Shown here piece after piece: positions 25,016 to 33,041 of a stretch of DNA of 64,000 bases. The position numbers were made by a program, and so were the translations under genes. Origin of the DNA: Buchananella felis (GTDB lineage Bacteria > Actinomycetota > Actinomycetes > Actinomycetales > Actinomycetaceae); NCBI RefSeq assembly GCF_041380015.1, contig NZ_CP159978.1. The stretch is one strand, 5' to 3'. A model generated the notes under the pieces. The model was not told the origin of the DNA, searched no databases, and worked only from the letters and a program-made list of their open reading frames with translations. Numbering within the stretch: the stretch's first letter is position 1; each line of letters begins with the position of its first letter.

Positions 25016-25573
25016 TCAGACCGTCAGCAGCTCGGATTCCTTGACCGCCAGGGCCTCGTCGATCTGCTCGATGTGGGCCTTGGTGACCGCCTCCAGCTCC
25101 TTCTCCGCGCGGGCGCACTCGTCCTCGCCGGCCTCGCCGTCCTTGGCGATGCGGTCCAGCTCCTCCTTGGCCTTGCGGCGGATACCCCGCACGGAGACGC
25201 GCGCCTCCTCAGCCTTGGCCTTGGCGAGCTTGACGTACTCGCGGCGGCGCTCCTCGGTCAGGGCCGGCAGCACCACGCGGATCACCTGACCGTCGTCGGT
25301 CGGGTTCACGCCCAGGTCGGAGTCGCGGATCGCCTTGACGATCTCGTTCGTCGCGGAGCGGTCGAAGGGAGAGATGAGGACCGTGCGGGCCTCGGGGATG
25401 TTGATGGTGGCCAGCTGCTGCAGCGGCGTCGGGGCGCCGTAGTAGTCAACCTCGATGGAGGTAAACATGGCCGCGTTGGCGCGCCCGGTGCGGATGGCCG
25501 CGAACTCGGAGCGGGCCACCCCCACTGCCTTGTCCATCTTCTCCTCGGCCTCAAGCATGGCTTCTTCGATCAC
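25016..25573 (-). CDS. frr: ribosome recycling factor
   Basis: 185 residues, full family length. Typical features: AEEKMDKAVGVARSEFAAIRTGRANAAMF, DYYGAPTPLQQLATINIPEARTVLI, and VRVVLPALTEERRREYVKLAK. Works with EF-G to split post-termination ribosomes. Overlaps the pyrH stop by 4 bp. Confidence 0.97.
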   Translation of the reverse strand: MIEEAMLEAEEKMDKAVGVARSEFAAIRTGRANAAMFTSIEVDYYGAPTPLQQLATINIPEARTVLISPFDRSATNEIVKAIRDSDLGVNPTDDGQVIRVVLPALTEERRREYVKLAKAKAEEARVSVRGIRRKAKEELDRIAKDGEAGEDECARAEKELEAVTKAHIEQIDEALAVKESELLTV

Positions 25574-26319
25574 TGAGCTGCTCCCTTCGCGGTCACTAGA
25601 GTTCCAATTGTCTCACCCAAAAGCGCACGGGTGACGTTACCCGGCTCGTTCATCCCGAAAACGCGCATGGACAGGTTGTTCTCCATGCACAGGGAGAAGG
25701 CCGCAGCGTCCACGACCTTCAGCCCCTGGGTCAGGGCGTCGCTGTAGCTGAGGTAGTCCAGCTTCTTCGCCTCCGGGTCCACGCGCGGATCGGCCGTGTA
25801 GACGCCGTCCACGCCGTTCTTGCCCACCAACAGCTCGGAGCAGCGGGTCTCCAGCGCGCGCTGGGCGCTCACCGTGTCGGTGGAGAAGTAGGGCATGCCC
25901 GCGCCTGCACCGAAGATGACCACGCGCCCCTTTTCCATGTGGCGAATGGCGCGCAGCGGGATGTAGGCCTCGGCCACCTGTCCCATCGTGATCGCCGTCT
26001 GCACGCGGGTGACCACGCCCGCCTTCTCCAGGAAGTCCTGCAGCGCCAGCGCGTTCATCACGGTACCCAGCATGCCCATGTAGTCGGCGCGGGAGCGCTC
26101 CAGGCCCCGCTCCGCCAGCTGGGCGCCACGGAAGAAGTTTCCGCCGCCCACCACGATGGCCACCTGAACGCCCTGACGCACCGCCTCCGCGATCTGCTGG
26201 GCCACGTCTGAGACCACATCCGGGTCCAGGCCGATCTTGCCGCCTCCGAACATCTCACCGGAGAGCTTGAGCAGAACCCGACGTACCTTCTTGTCTTCTT
26301 GCGCAGCTACTTCAGTCAT
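25570..26319 (-). CDS. pyrH: uridylate kinase
   Basis: 249 residues of the amino-acid kinase fold: VLLKLSGEMFGGGKIGLD at the N-terminus, VVGGGNFFRGAQL, GLERSRADYMGMLGTVMNALALQDFLE, and FGAGAGMPYFSTDT. Phosphorylates UMP to UDP. First gene after the tsf attenuator hairpin, coupled to frr. Confidence 0.97.
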   Translation of the reverse strand: MTEVAAQEDKKVRRVLLKLSGEMFGGGKIGLDPDVVSDVAQQIAEAVRQGVQVAIVVGGGNFFRGAQLAERGLERSRADYMGMLGTVMNALALQDFLEKAGVVTRVQTAITMGQVAEAYIPLRAIRHMEKGRVVIFGAGAGMPYFSTDTVSAQRALETRCSELLVGKNGVDGVYTADPRVDPEAKKLDYLSYSDALTQGLKVVDAAAFSLCMENNLSMRVFGMNEPGNVTRALLGETIGTLVTAKGAAQ

Positions 26320-26368
26320 GGCCTACCTTTCGTCCTACCTACTTTAAGGCCCTGGGGCCGAACATGGC

Positions 26369-26402
26369 GGTGGCCCCGCCCAAGAAACTGGACGGGGCCA
26401 CC
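26369..26402 (-). terminator. hairpin between tsf and pyrH
   Basis: GGTGGCCCCG (26369-26378) pairs with CGGGGCCACC (26393-26402) just past the tsf stop. There is no clear T-tract, so it may be a partial terminator that lowers pyrH transcription relative to rpsB-tsf. Confidence 0.6.
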
Positions 26403-26411
26403 GAAGGGGAA

Positions 26412-27251
26412 TCAGACACCCACGCGGAAGCGGGCGAAACCGGTCAGCGTGCCGCCGGTCTCCTCCACGACCTTACCCACGGACACCTTCGGGTCCTTGG
26501 CGTAGGGCTGGTCCAGCAGCACGATCTCCTTGAAGAAGCCGTTCAGCTTGCCCTCCACGATCTTGGGCAGAGCCGCCTCCGGCTTGCCCTCGGCGCGGGT
26601 GGCCTCCTCCAGCACGGAACGCTCGTGCGCAACCTCGTCGGCCGGCACCTCGTCACGGGTGAGGTACTTCGGGGTGTAGGCGGCGATGTGCATCGCCACG
26701 TCGCGCGCCACGGTGTTGGCGGCGCCGGTGGAGGCCACCAGCACACCAACCTGCGGGGGCAGGTCCTTGGCGGTCTTGTGCAGGTACAGGGCCACGTCCT
26801 CGCCGGCCAGGCGGGCGACGCGACGAACCTGGATCTTCTCACCGATGACGGAGGCGAGCTCGTCCAGCTCGTCCTTCACGGTGCGCTCACCCAGCGGGGC
26901 GGCCAGCAGGGCGTCCAGCTCGGCGGCCTCGGCGGCCACGGCGGCGGCCAGTACGGACTCGGCGAAGGAGATGAACTTCTCGTTCTTGGCAACGAAGTCG
27001 GTCTCGGAGTTGATCTCGACCAGGTAGCCAACCTTGCCGCCCTCGGCCTCCACCACGTCGGCCACGATCAGGCCGGCGGAGGTAGCGCGGTCCTCGCGCT
27101 TGGTCAGGCCCTTCAGGCCCTTAACGCGGATGATCTCGATGGCCTTCTCGGCGTCGCCGTTGGCCTCGTCCAGGGCCTTCTTGACGTCCATCATGCCGGC
27201 GCCGGTCTTCTCGCGCAGCGCCTTGATGTCAGCAGCGGTGTAGTTCGCCAT
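26412..27251 (-). CDS. tsf: elongation factor Ts
   Basis: 279 residues from ATG 27251 (SD AGGACCC). N-terminal UBA-like domain ANYTAADIKALREKTGAGMMDVKKAL and the core motif VEINSETDFVAKNEKF are intact. It recycles EF-Tu-GDP. It follows rpsB by 17 bp in the same transcript. Confidence 0.98.
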   Translation of the reverse strand: MANYTAADIKALREKTGAGMMDVKKALDEANGDAEKAIEIIRVKGLKGLTKREDRATSAGLIVADVVEAEGGKVGYLVEINSETDFVAKNEKFISFAESVLAAAVAAEAAELDALLAAPLGERTVKDELDELASVIGEKIQVRRVARLAGEDVALYLHKTAKDLPPQVGVLVASTGAANTVARDVAMHIAAYTPKYLTRDEVPADEVAHERSVLEEATRAEGKPEAALPKIVEGKLNGFFKEIVLLDQPYAKDPKVSVGKVVEETGGTLTGFARFRVGV

Positions 27252-27268
27252 TGTTAATGGGTCCTTTC

Positions 27269-28114
27269 TCAGGCCTGCTCGGCGGCAGGGGCCTCGGTGG
27301 CGGCCTCGGGGGCCTCGGTGGCGGCCTCGACAGCCTCGGCGGCCGGGGCGGCAGCGTCGTCCGCACCCAGCAGCTCGCGCTCCCACTCAGCCAGCGGCTC
27401 GGCAGCGTCGCCGCCCTTGGCGCCGGAGCGGGCAACCAGGCCCTCAGCGGCGGCGTCGGCGATCACGCGGGTGAGGATGCCGACGGCGCGGATGGCGTCG
27501 TCGTTACCGGGGATGCGGTAGTCAACCTCGTCCGGGTCGCAGTTGGTGTCCAGGATGGCCACCACGGGGATGTTGAGCTTGCGAGCCTCAGAGATGGCCA
27601 GGTGCTCCTTCTTGGTGTCAACGACCCACAGAGCGGAGGGAACCTTGGCCATGTCACGGATGCCGCCCAGGGTGCGGGACAGCTTCTCGAACTCGCGCTG
27701 CATGAGCAGGAGCTCCTTCTTGGTGCGGCCAGAACCGGCCACGTCCTCGAAGTCAACCTGCTCCAGCTCCTTCAGGCGCTGCAGACGCTTGGAGACGGTG
27801 GAGAAGTTGGTCAGCATGCCACCCAGCCAGCGCTCGTTGACGTAGGGCATGCCCACGCGCTGAGCCTGCTCGGCAACGGCCTCCTGGGCCTGCTTCTTGG
27901 TGCCGACGAACAGGATGGTGCCGCCGTGGGCGACGGTCTGCTTCACAAACTCGTAAGCGGAGTCGATGTCCGCGATGGTCTGCTGCAGGTCGATGATGTA
28001 GATGCCGTTGCGCTCGGTGAGGATGAAGCGCTTCATCTTCGGGTTCCAACGGCGGGTCTGGTGACCAAAGTGGACACCGGACTCCAGGAGCTGACGCATG
28101 GTCACGACGGCCAT
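27269..28114 (-). CDS. rpsB: 30S ribosomal protein S2
   Basis: 281 residues from ATG 28114 (SD AAAGGACG). S2 signatures: MRQLLESGVHFGHQTRRWNPKM, GTILFVGTKKQAQEAV, YVNERWLGGMLTNF and IPVVAILDTNCDPDEVDYRIPGNDDAIRA. The last 45 residues are an Ala/Glu-rich tail, common in actinobacterial S2. Confidence 0.98.
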   Translation of the reverse strand: MAVVTMRQLLESGVHFGHQTRRWNPKMKRFILTERNGIYIIDLQQTIADIDSAYEFVKQTVAHGGTILFVGTKKQAQEAVAEQAQRVGMPYVNERWLGGMLTNFSTVSKRLQRLKELEQVDFEDVAGSGRTKKELLLMQREFEKLSRTLGGIRDMAKVPSALWVVDTKKEHLAISEARKLNIPVVAILDTNCDPDEVDYRIPGNDDAIRAVGILTRVIADAAAEGLVARSGAKGGDAAEPLAEWERELLGADDAAAPAAEAVEAATEAPEAATEAPAAEQA

Positions 28115-28872
28115 TGCACGTCCTTTCGCGGCCACCTTAAGGCAGGAGGCCATTCGGGGGCCCTAGGGCCCGTTAGTGGTTGAGCGGTGCGGAATTGCAC
28201 CTTCCTGGCGCCTGCGAGCAGCGGCCACCCCGAGGGGACCACACCTCTGCTCCCGGCGTTCTGCCGGTTACCCCGGCGTTCTGCCGGCGTGCGGGCGCGC
28301 GAAGTCACCCCGAGGGGTGCAGGCAGAGTCTACAGGTGGGCGTTGCGACGCCTCAATTCCCGCCGCGCCCAGAATCCGCCGGGCCGCTGCGAGATGGCTC
28401 ACAGGGGTGGCGCGGGGCGCGGGGCGCGGGAGGTTGGGCTGCCCCGGGCGGGCGCGGTGGCCCCGAAAGCTCCGGGGCCGGCGCCCACGTTGTTTCAACC
28501 TTACGATTCGGTCTTCACGGCCCTCAACCTGACGGTTAGCTCCCCTACCCGATGGCCTAGACCGCACCGTCGCCGAGATGAAGCTAGTTTCGTCGGATTG
28601 AACCGCCAAGCCCCCGGCCACGCAGCGCTGCGCGCACCCAAACAGCATCGAAGACCCTCTTTCGGCAGGACAGCCAACCCACGCACCGACACACTATCGC
28701 GAGATCGAGGCCGATATACCCTCACCTGGGAAGAGCCCCTAAACCGCAGAATCCACATAACATCCGGCGCGCACAACATAGGATACCCAGGCGGAACGAC
28801 ACAACTCCACTTTCTGAGAGGGAAAGAAGTATTCACCATGGAACAAGTAGTTAACATGAAAGCTATTACGAT
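28115..28872. other. non-coding gap upstream of rpsB with palindromes and short repeats
   Basis: The gap contains the 14-bp palindrome GGGCCCTAGGGCCC (28158-28171), two copies of CACCCCGAGGGG (28226 and 28306, the second a full palindrome with TG), and a two-unit 20-bp repeat at 28252. From about 28650 onward base composition shifts to clearly more A/T, leading into the foreign-looking gene at 28873. Signals for rpsB must lie in the first 200 bp, but no consensus promoter is obvious. Open frames across it lack actinobacterial codon bias. Confidence 0.45.
28252..28291. repeat. two-unit 20-bp direct repeat upstream of rpsB
   Basis: CCCGGCGTTCTGCCGGTTAC is followed directly by CCCGGCGTTCTGCCGGCGTG. 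The period is exactly 20 bp, the same spacing as in the arrays at 2.6-3.4 and 54 kb, but with no inverted partner arm. Confidence 0.6.
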
Positions 28873-28892
28873 ATGGCCGATTTCAAAGTAAG
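28839..28892 (+). CDS. possible 17-residue upstream peptide
   Basis: ATG 28839 opens a 17-codon frame (MEQVVNMKAITIWPISK) preceded by the purine-rich GAGAGGGAAAGAAG. It ends in TAA within the start of the gene at 28873, in another frame. It could be a leader that couples translation of the downstream gene, or the remnant tail of a deleted upstream gene. Support is limited to the SD and the overlap. Confidence 0.25.
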
Positions 28893-29403
28893 CAGTACCC
28901 TTCACTCATTCATTGAGCAGCTATCTCCCGGCGTCGCTACTGCAGAGTTGCCAGATGGCTACAAATTCCGCTACCTAGACCCCACCACCCTCCAATTAAT
29001 ATTTCAAAACGGCGAGTACTGCATTGGTTCATACGAGCGACTAGACCAGCCCGACTTCTACTTTTTTACAACCGACCTAAACCTGGCAGAAAAGTATGTT
29101 GCCACATTCATAGGGGCGGACTACAGAAGCAAGAACAATTTGGCAGAGTTTGACTGGATCCGCTGGGGCCAGATCCCAAAACCCGGATACAGCATTCAAC
29201 ACATCGGCGACTCTCTTTACGTCCTGGAGCACGCAAAGCACGGACGGATACCCGCACGATTGAAGTCGTACAGCGAACTCGGCCGACCAACCAGGTTTTC
29301 ACACTTCGCCGGAGAAGCACTAGAAGATATTATCGCCTCCTTTCTTGATCCTCAGGGGCGACCTCTGTTTGAAGGTGAGTTCCTGGAATACGGCGACAGA
29401 TAG
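28873..29403 (+). CDS. hypothetical protein resembling Imm61-type immunity proteins
   Basis: 176 residues, no signal peptide or membrane segment. The central YFFTTDLNLAEKYVATFIGADYRS and the C-terminal RFSHFAGEALEDIIASFLDPQGRPLF recall polymorphic-toxin immunity proteins of the Imm61 kind as I remember them. This is a resemblance, not a verified match. Codon use is much more A/T-rich at third positions than that of any neighbour, indicating recent acquisition. No toxin gene lies next to it. The start ATG has no good SD but overlaps a short SD-led frame at 28839. It interrupts the usual rpsB-M23-xerC neighbourhood. Confidence 0.5.
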   Translation: MADFKVSSTLHSFIEQLSPGVATAELPDGYKFRYLDPTTLQLIFQNGEYCIGSYERLDQPDFYFFTTDLNLAEKYVATFIGADYRSKNNLAEFDWIRWGQIPKPGYSIQHIGDSLYVLEHAKHGRIPARLKSYSELGRPTRFSHFAGEALEDIIASFLDPQGRPLFEGEFLEYGDR

Positions 29404-29544
29404 GTTGCCTCATCTCCGGGCAATTTAAGTGGCGGGCGCGCTTGTGCACGGGCCGGCGGCGCGTCGGGCTGTGGATTTCCCTGCGGGGCCGCCCGCGCGC
29501 GACGCGCCTGCCTCGAAGCGGGGCCTGCGCGCGAGGGTAGGGGC

Positions 29545-30123
29545 ATGCCCGCCACTACGTCCCGCCATTCGACCTCGCCCCGCGCCCGCCGAGCCGACCG
29601 GTCCCGCCGCCTGCTCGCCCTGTTGGCTGCCTGTGTACTGCTGCTGGTGGCCGACGTTCCCGCCGCCCGCTCTGAAGCGGTGCCGCCACAGTTCGAGGCG
29701 GCCGGAGCGCGGGCGGCGGTCTCTTATCGCAGGCCGGTGCAGGGAGCGGTGCTGCGGGCCTTCGAGGTCGGGCCAGATCCGTGGTCGCCGGGCCACCGGG
29801 GCGTGGATCTCGCGGCGAGCGCCGGGCAAGAGGTAGCGGCCGCCGGGGCCGGAGTGGTCGCGTTCGCCGGGAAGGTGGCCGGCAAGCCGGTGGTTTCGAT
29901 CGACCACGCCGACGGGGTGCGCACCACCTACGAGCCCGTGGAGGCCGGCGTGGTGGCGGGGCAGGTGGTGGCGGGTGGGGCGGTGATCGGGGTGCTGGCC
30001 GCCGGGCATCGCGCAGAGATAGACGGCGGAGACGGCCTGCACTGGGGAGCACGCATCGGACAGCGCTACATAGACCCGATGCGGCTGCTGCGCCCGCCCA
30101 TCGTGCTAAAGCCCGTCCGGTGA
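29545..30123 (+). CDS. exported M23-family (LytM-like) peptidase
   Basis: 192 residues. The N-terminus has Arg-rich residues followed by the hydrophobic segment LLALLAACVLLLVA (residues 23-36) and an ARSEA-type cleavage site, so it is probably secreted. The LytM fold shows HRGVDLAA (zinc His and Asp) and DGLHWGARIGQRYIDP (catalytic and zinc His region). The first His of the usual HxH is replaced by Gly, as often seen in short actinobacterial versions. A role in peptidoglycan remodelling is likely; activity may be weakened by that change. A similar M23 gene sits beside rpsB in mycobacteria. Confidence 0.82.
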   Translation: MPATTSRHSTSPRARRADRSRRLLALLAACVLLLVADVPAARSEAVPPQFEAAGARAAVSYRRPVQGAVLRAFEVGPDPWSPGHRGVDLAASAGQEVAAAGAGVVAFAGKVAGKPVVSIDHADGVRTTYEPVEAGVVAGQVVAGGAVIGVLAAGHRAEIDGGDGLHWGARIGQRYIDPMRLLRPPIVLKPVR

Positions 30124-30246
30124 TTCGACTGGGCCGGGAAGTTCGCGGCGGCGGGGTTTTCCCGCCGCCTCGGTGGAGCTGGAGGCGCGCACCACGCGGG
30201 CCGCACGCCGGCAGGCTTTCCCGGCTCCCGGCGAGGGCGAGAGGGG

Positions 30247-30630
30247 TCAGACCGTGATCTCGATTTGGTTTCCTTCAACCGCGACCACGCAGCTCTCGTA
30301 GTAGCCGTCTCCCGTGGTCCGGGGACCGCTCACGACCTCGTAGCCGTCCGCCTTCAGCCAGGCTGTGAGTTCGTCTACTCGGGCAGCACTGCCCACGGAA
30401 AAGGCGATGTGGGCGTAACCGGTTCGGGTCAATGCCTTCTCCGCGTCAACCATGTCTGGCCTGGTCATTACCTCCACCCTCGCCCCATCAGCAAAGCTGA
30501 GGAAATAGGAACGAAAGCCAGTGTTCCTGTTGTGGTAGAGCTCGTTGGAGCTGCCATCCAGGTAGGTGACAAAGAAGTCCCGGGCGGCCTCCAGGTCATT
30601 CACGTAAAGCGCAACGTGTTCTATTCTCAC
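30247..30630 (-). CDS. VOC-fold (glyoxalase/dioxygenase-like) protein
   Basis: 127 residues from GTG 30630 with GGGGGAG just upstream. It starts with RIEHVALYVNDLEAARDFFVTYL, the first beta-alpha-beta module with a metal-ligand histidine. A second module follows with YAHIAFSVGSAARVDELTAWL, and the protein ends in YYESCVVAVEGNQIEITV, where the glutamate ligand falls. Single-module VOC proteins of this kind are annotated as lactoylglutathione lyase-like, but the substrate cannot be inferred. It lies 122 bp downstream of xerC on the same strand. Confidence 0.82.
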   Translation of the reverse strand: MRIEHVALYVNDLEAARDFFVTYLDGSSNELYHNRNTGFRSYFLSFADGARVEVMTRPDMVDAEKALTRTGYAHIAFSVGSAARVDELTAWLKADGYEVVSGPRTTGDGYYESCVVAVEGNQIEITV

Positions 30631-30752
30631 TTCTCCCCCGCTCGGATCGCCCCGTCCAAACTGCCGCACCCACTTCCTCCAGTGTCCTGGGCGCTCAGTC
30701 CATTCTGCGGTCCGGGCGGGCCGCGTGCCCGCGTTTGGGTCGCGGCAGAGTC

Positions 30753-31673
30753 TCAGGCGCGCGGGTGGGCCTGGTTGTAGGCGGCGCGCAGACGCTCCGC
30801 GGTGACGTGGGTGTAGCGCTGCGTGGTCTGCAGGGAGGAGTGCCCCAGGATCTCCTGCACGCTGCGCAGGTCCGCTCCCCCGGCCAGCAGCCCGGTGGCG
30901 GCCGAGTGGCGCAGGCCGTGCGGGCTGATGGCCGCCACCCCGGCGGCGCGGGTGAGCTTGTCTAGGACGCGCCGTACCGTCCTGGGGTCCAGCCTGCCCC
31001 CGCGCGCACCCAGGAACAGCGCGTCGCGGGCGTCGGCGGAGCTGGGGGCCGCGCTTCGCTTGGCGAGGTGGGCGGCGAGCGCGTCTGCTGCGGGAGCCCC
31101 AAAGGGAACCACCCGCTCCTTGCTGCCCTTTCCCATGACGCGGACCGTGCGCTCGCTGAGAGAGATCGAGGAGACGTTGAGGGCGCAGAGCTCGGCGACG
31201 CGCACGCCGGCGCCGTAGAGCAGCTCGCATATTGCCCAGTCTCGCGTGGCGATCGCCTCTCCCCCGGCGGCCAGTTCCTTAGCCGTGTCCAGTAGCGCCT
31301 GGGCGGCGCAGTCCGTGAGCACCGTCGGGACGGTGTTGGCGGCCTTGCGGCCACGCAGGCGCGCGGCCGGGTCGGTGACGGCCATGCCGGCCCGCACCCG
31401 CCACGCGCTGAAGGTGCGCACGGCCGCCACGCGGCGGGCCAGGGTGGCGCGGGAGAGCCCGGCCGCGTCCTGGCCGGCGAGCCAGAGGCGCAGCCCGGGC
31501 AGGTCTAGGTGCAGCGCTTCGTCCGGCTGGACTCCCAGGCTCTGGTAGAGGGAGCGCACGTCGGTCTGGTAAGCCCGCACGGTGTGCGGGGAAAGCGAGC
31601 GCGTGGCGGACAGGTGGGCAAGGAAGCGGCGAAGTTCCTCGCCGCTGCTCACCGCCTCGCTGCCTGCCGTCAT
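30753..31673 (-). CDS. xerC: tyrosine recombinase XerC
   Basis: 306 residues from ATG 31673 (GGATGG 5 nt upstream); an in-frame ATG at 31682 is the alternative. N-terminal SAM-like core-binding domain (RFLAHLSATRSLSPHTVRAYQTDV). The catalytic domain contains Arg in GAGVRVAEL, Lys in MGKGSKERVVPFG, HGLRHSAATGLL, LGHSSLQTTQRYTHV with the nucleophilic Tyr. It resolves chromosome dimers with XerD at dif. Its position just after dprA is the conserved actinobacterial one. Confidence 0.95.
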   Translation of the reverse strand: MTAGSEAVSSGEELRRFLAHLSATRSLSPHTVRAYQTDVRSLYQSLGVQPDEALHLDLPGLRLWLAGQDAAGLSRATLARRVAAVRTFSAWRVRAGMAVTDPAARLRGRKAANTVPTVLTDCAAQALLDTAKELAAGGEAIATRDWAICELLYGAGVRVAELCALNVSSISLSERTVRVMGKGSKERVVPFGAPAADALAAHLAKRSAAPSSADARDALFLGARGGRLDPRTVRRVLDKLTRAAGVAAISPHGLRHSAATGLLAGGADLRSVQEILGHSSLQTTQRYTHVTAERLRAAYNQAHPRA

Positions 31674-31686
31674 GGCGCCCATCCTA

Positions 31687-31750
31687 TGCAGCAGCAGCCC
31701 AGTCCTTGCAGCAGCAGCCCAGTCCTTGCAGTAGCAGCCCAGTCCTTGCA
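31687..31750. repeat. three 20-bp tandem repeats between dprA and xerC
   Basis: TGCAGCAGCAGCCCAGTCCT is repeated at 31687, 31707 and 31727 (one substitution in the third), with the start of a fourth at 31747. The block lies 14 bp upstream of the xerC start, in the leader of that gene. All units are in the same orientation, unlike the mirror arrays. Confidence 0.8.
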
Positions 31751-31802
31751 GCGGCCGCCGGCCTATGCGGTGGACACCAGACCTAGGTAGCAGCCGCCGA
31801 GC

Positions 31803-33041
31803 CTAGGCCCGCGCCCAGCGCGGCGGATAGCCGTCGGCACGCCTGACCTTGCCGAGCATCTCCAGCAGTGCCAGGGTGGTCTCCACCTCCTGCGGCCCCA
31901 GCCCAGCCCGCTTGGCTATCTTTTCCAGCGCGGAGCTGGCGCGCGTTGGCAGTGCGTCGAGCACCGCCCGACCGGAGGCATCCAGCCCGTCTAAGAGCTG
32001 ATCGTCCGGGCTGCCCGGTTCCTCCTCCAACTGCCACCCGCTCTGAGGTAGCAGCTCCAATATTTCTGCCGCGCTGGTCACCAGGGTGGCGCCGGACCGA
32101 ATCAGCCGGTGACAGCCCGACGAAAGCTGAGAGGTCACGTTGCCCGGCACGGCGCCCACGCTGCGCCCCATCTCCACCGCATGGGAGGCGGTGTTTGCAG
32201 CCCCGGAGCGGGCGGCGGCCTCTACCACCACGGTGGCTCCCGCGCAGGCGATGAGCCGGTTGCGTTGCAGGAACCTCACCCGGGAGGGAACCGATCCCGG
32301 CGGCAGTTCGCTCACTACCGCACCGTGGCGAACTATTCGTTCCAGCAGCGCGGTGTTTCCCGCCGGGTAGAGACGGTCTGGTCCCCCGGCCAGGAATGCG
32401 ACAGTGTTACCGCCAACCGCGAGCGCGCCGGCGTGGGCGCAGGCGTCGATGCCGTAGGCGCCACCGGAGACCACCGCCAGGTCGGGGCGCGTGGTGCACA
32501 GTTCTTCCGCCAGTCGCGTTGCCACGCGCTCCCCGTAGGCGGTCGCGGCGCGGGTGCCCACCAGCGCGACGCTAGCGGGGGCGGAGAGTAGTTCGGCCCG
32601 GCCGCGCACCCACAGGCCCAGGGGCGCGGCGTGCCCCAGGTCTGCCATGGCCGGCGGGTAGAGCGGGTGTCCCCGGTAGATGAACTGGGCGCCCAGTACG
32701 TCTCCTGCGCGCAGATCCCGCCTGACCCAAGCTGCCGGGTCCTGGCCTTCCAGGCGGGTGGTCCATCGTCTGATGGCTCTCTCCCACTGCGCGACGCTGC
32801 CCTGCCCGGTCATGGCGAGGGCGTCTTGACCGTTCAGCCCTGCCTGCACCAGTTCAAGGGCCTGGCCGTACGAGGTGGCTTCGATGAGCACGGAGGCGGC
32901 GGTGTCTGCTGGCTCGGTGAGCCGCCCCCACACCAACGCCGGTTCCAGCTGGTCGGTGATCCCGGTCTTCCCCGTCTCGCTCCCGGCAGCGCCCTCGCCG
33001 CCCCCGGCGCGGGCGCTGCCCTCACGCTGCGACCATTCCAT
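31803..33041 (-). CDS. dprA: DNA processing protein DprA
   Basis: 412 residues. The Rossmann-like DprA core runs from about residue 120 to 330, with VALVGTRAATAYGERVATRLAEEL, VVSGGAYGIDACAHAGAL, FLAGGPDRLYPAGN, VSELPPGSVPSRVRFLQRNRLIA and VPGNVTSQLSSGCHRLIRSGATLV. A winged-helix-like C-terminal domain follows. It loads RecA on single-stranded DNA in transformation. It overlaps comM by 20 bp. No comEA/comEC genes are in the window. Confidence 0.93.
   Translation of the reverse strand: MEWSQREGSARAGGGEGAAGSETGKTGITDQLEPALVWGRLTEPADTAASVLIEATSYGQALELVQAGLNGQDALAMTGQGSVAQWERAIRRWTTRLEGQDPAAWVRRDLRAGDVLGAQFIYRGHPLYPPAMADLGHAAPLGLWVRGRAELLSAPASVALVGTRAATAYGERVATRLAEELCTTRPDLAVVSGGAYGIDACAHAGALAVGGNTVAFLAGGPDRLYPAGNTALLERIVRHGAVVSELPPGSVPSRVRFLQRNRLIACAGATVVVEAAARSGAANTASHAVEMGRSVGAVPGNVTSQLSSGCHRLIRSGATLVTSAAEILELLPQSGWQLEEEPGSPDDQLLDGLDASGRAVLDALPTRASSALEKIAKRAGLGPQEVETTLALLEMLGKVRRADGYPPRWARA

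Noticed and set aside
28115..28872. RNase P RNA, SRP RNA or tmRNA hidden in the rpsB upstream gap
   Set aside because: None of the conserved core sequences of these RNAs could be recognised on either strand.
30247..31230. VOC protein as a 327-residue fusion with upstream coding sequence
   Set aside because: The upstream part is a shifted frame of xerC; a GTG with GGGGGAG at 30630 gives a normal single-module VOC protein.
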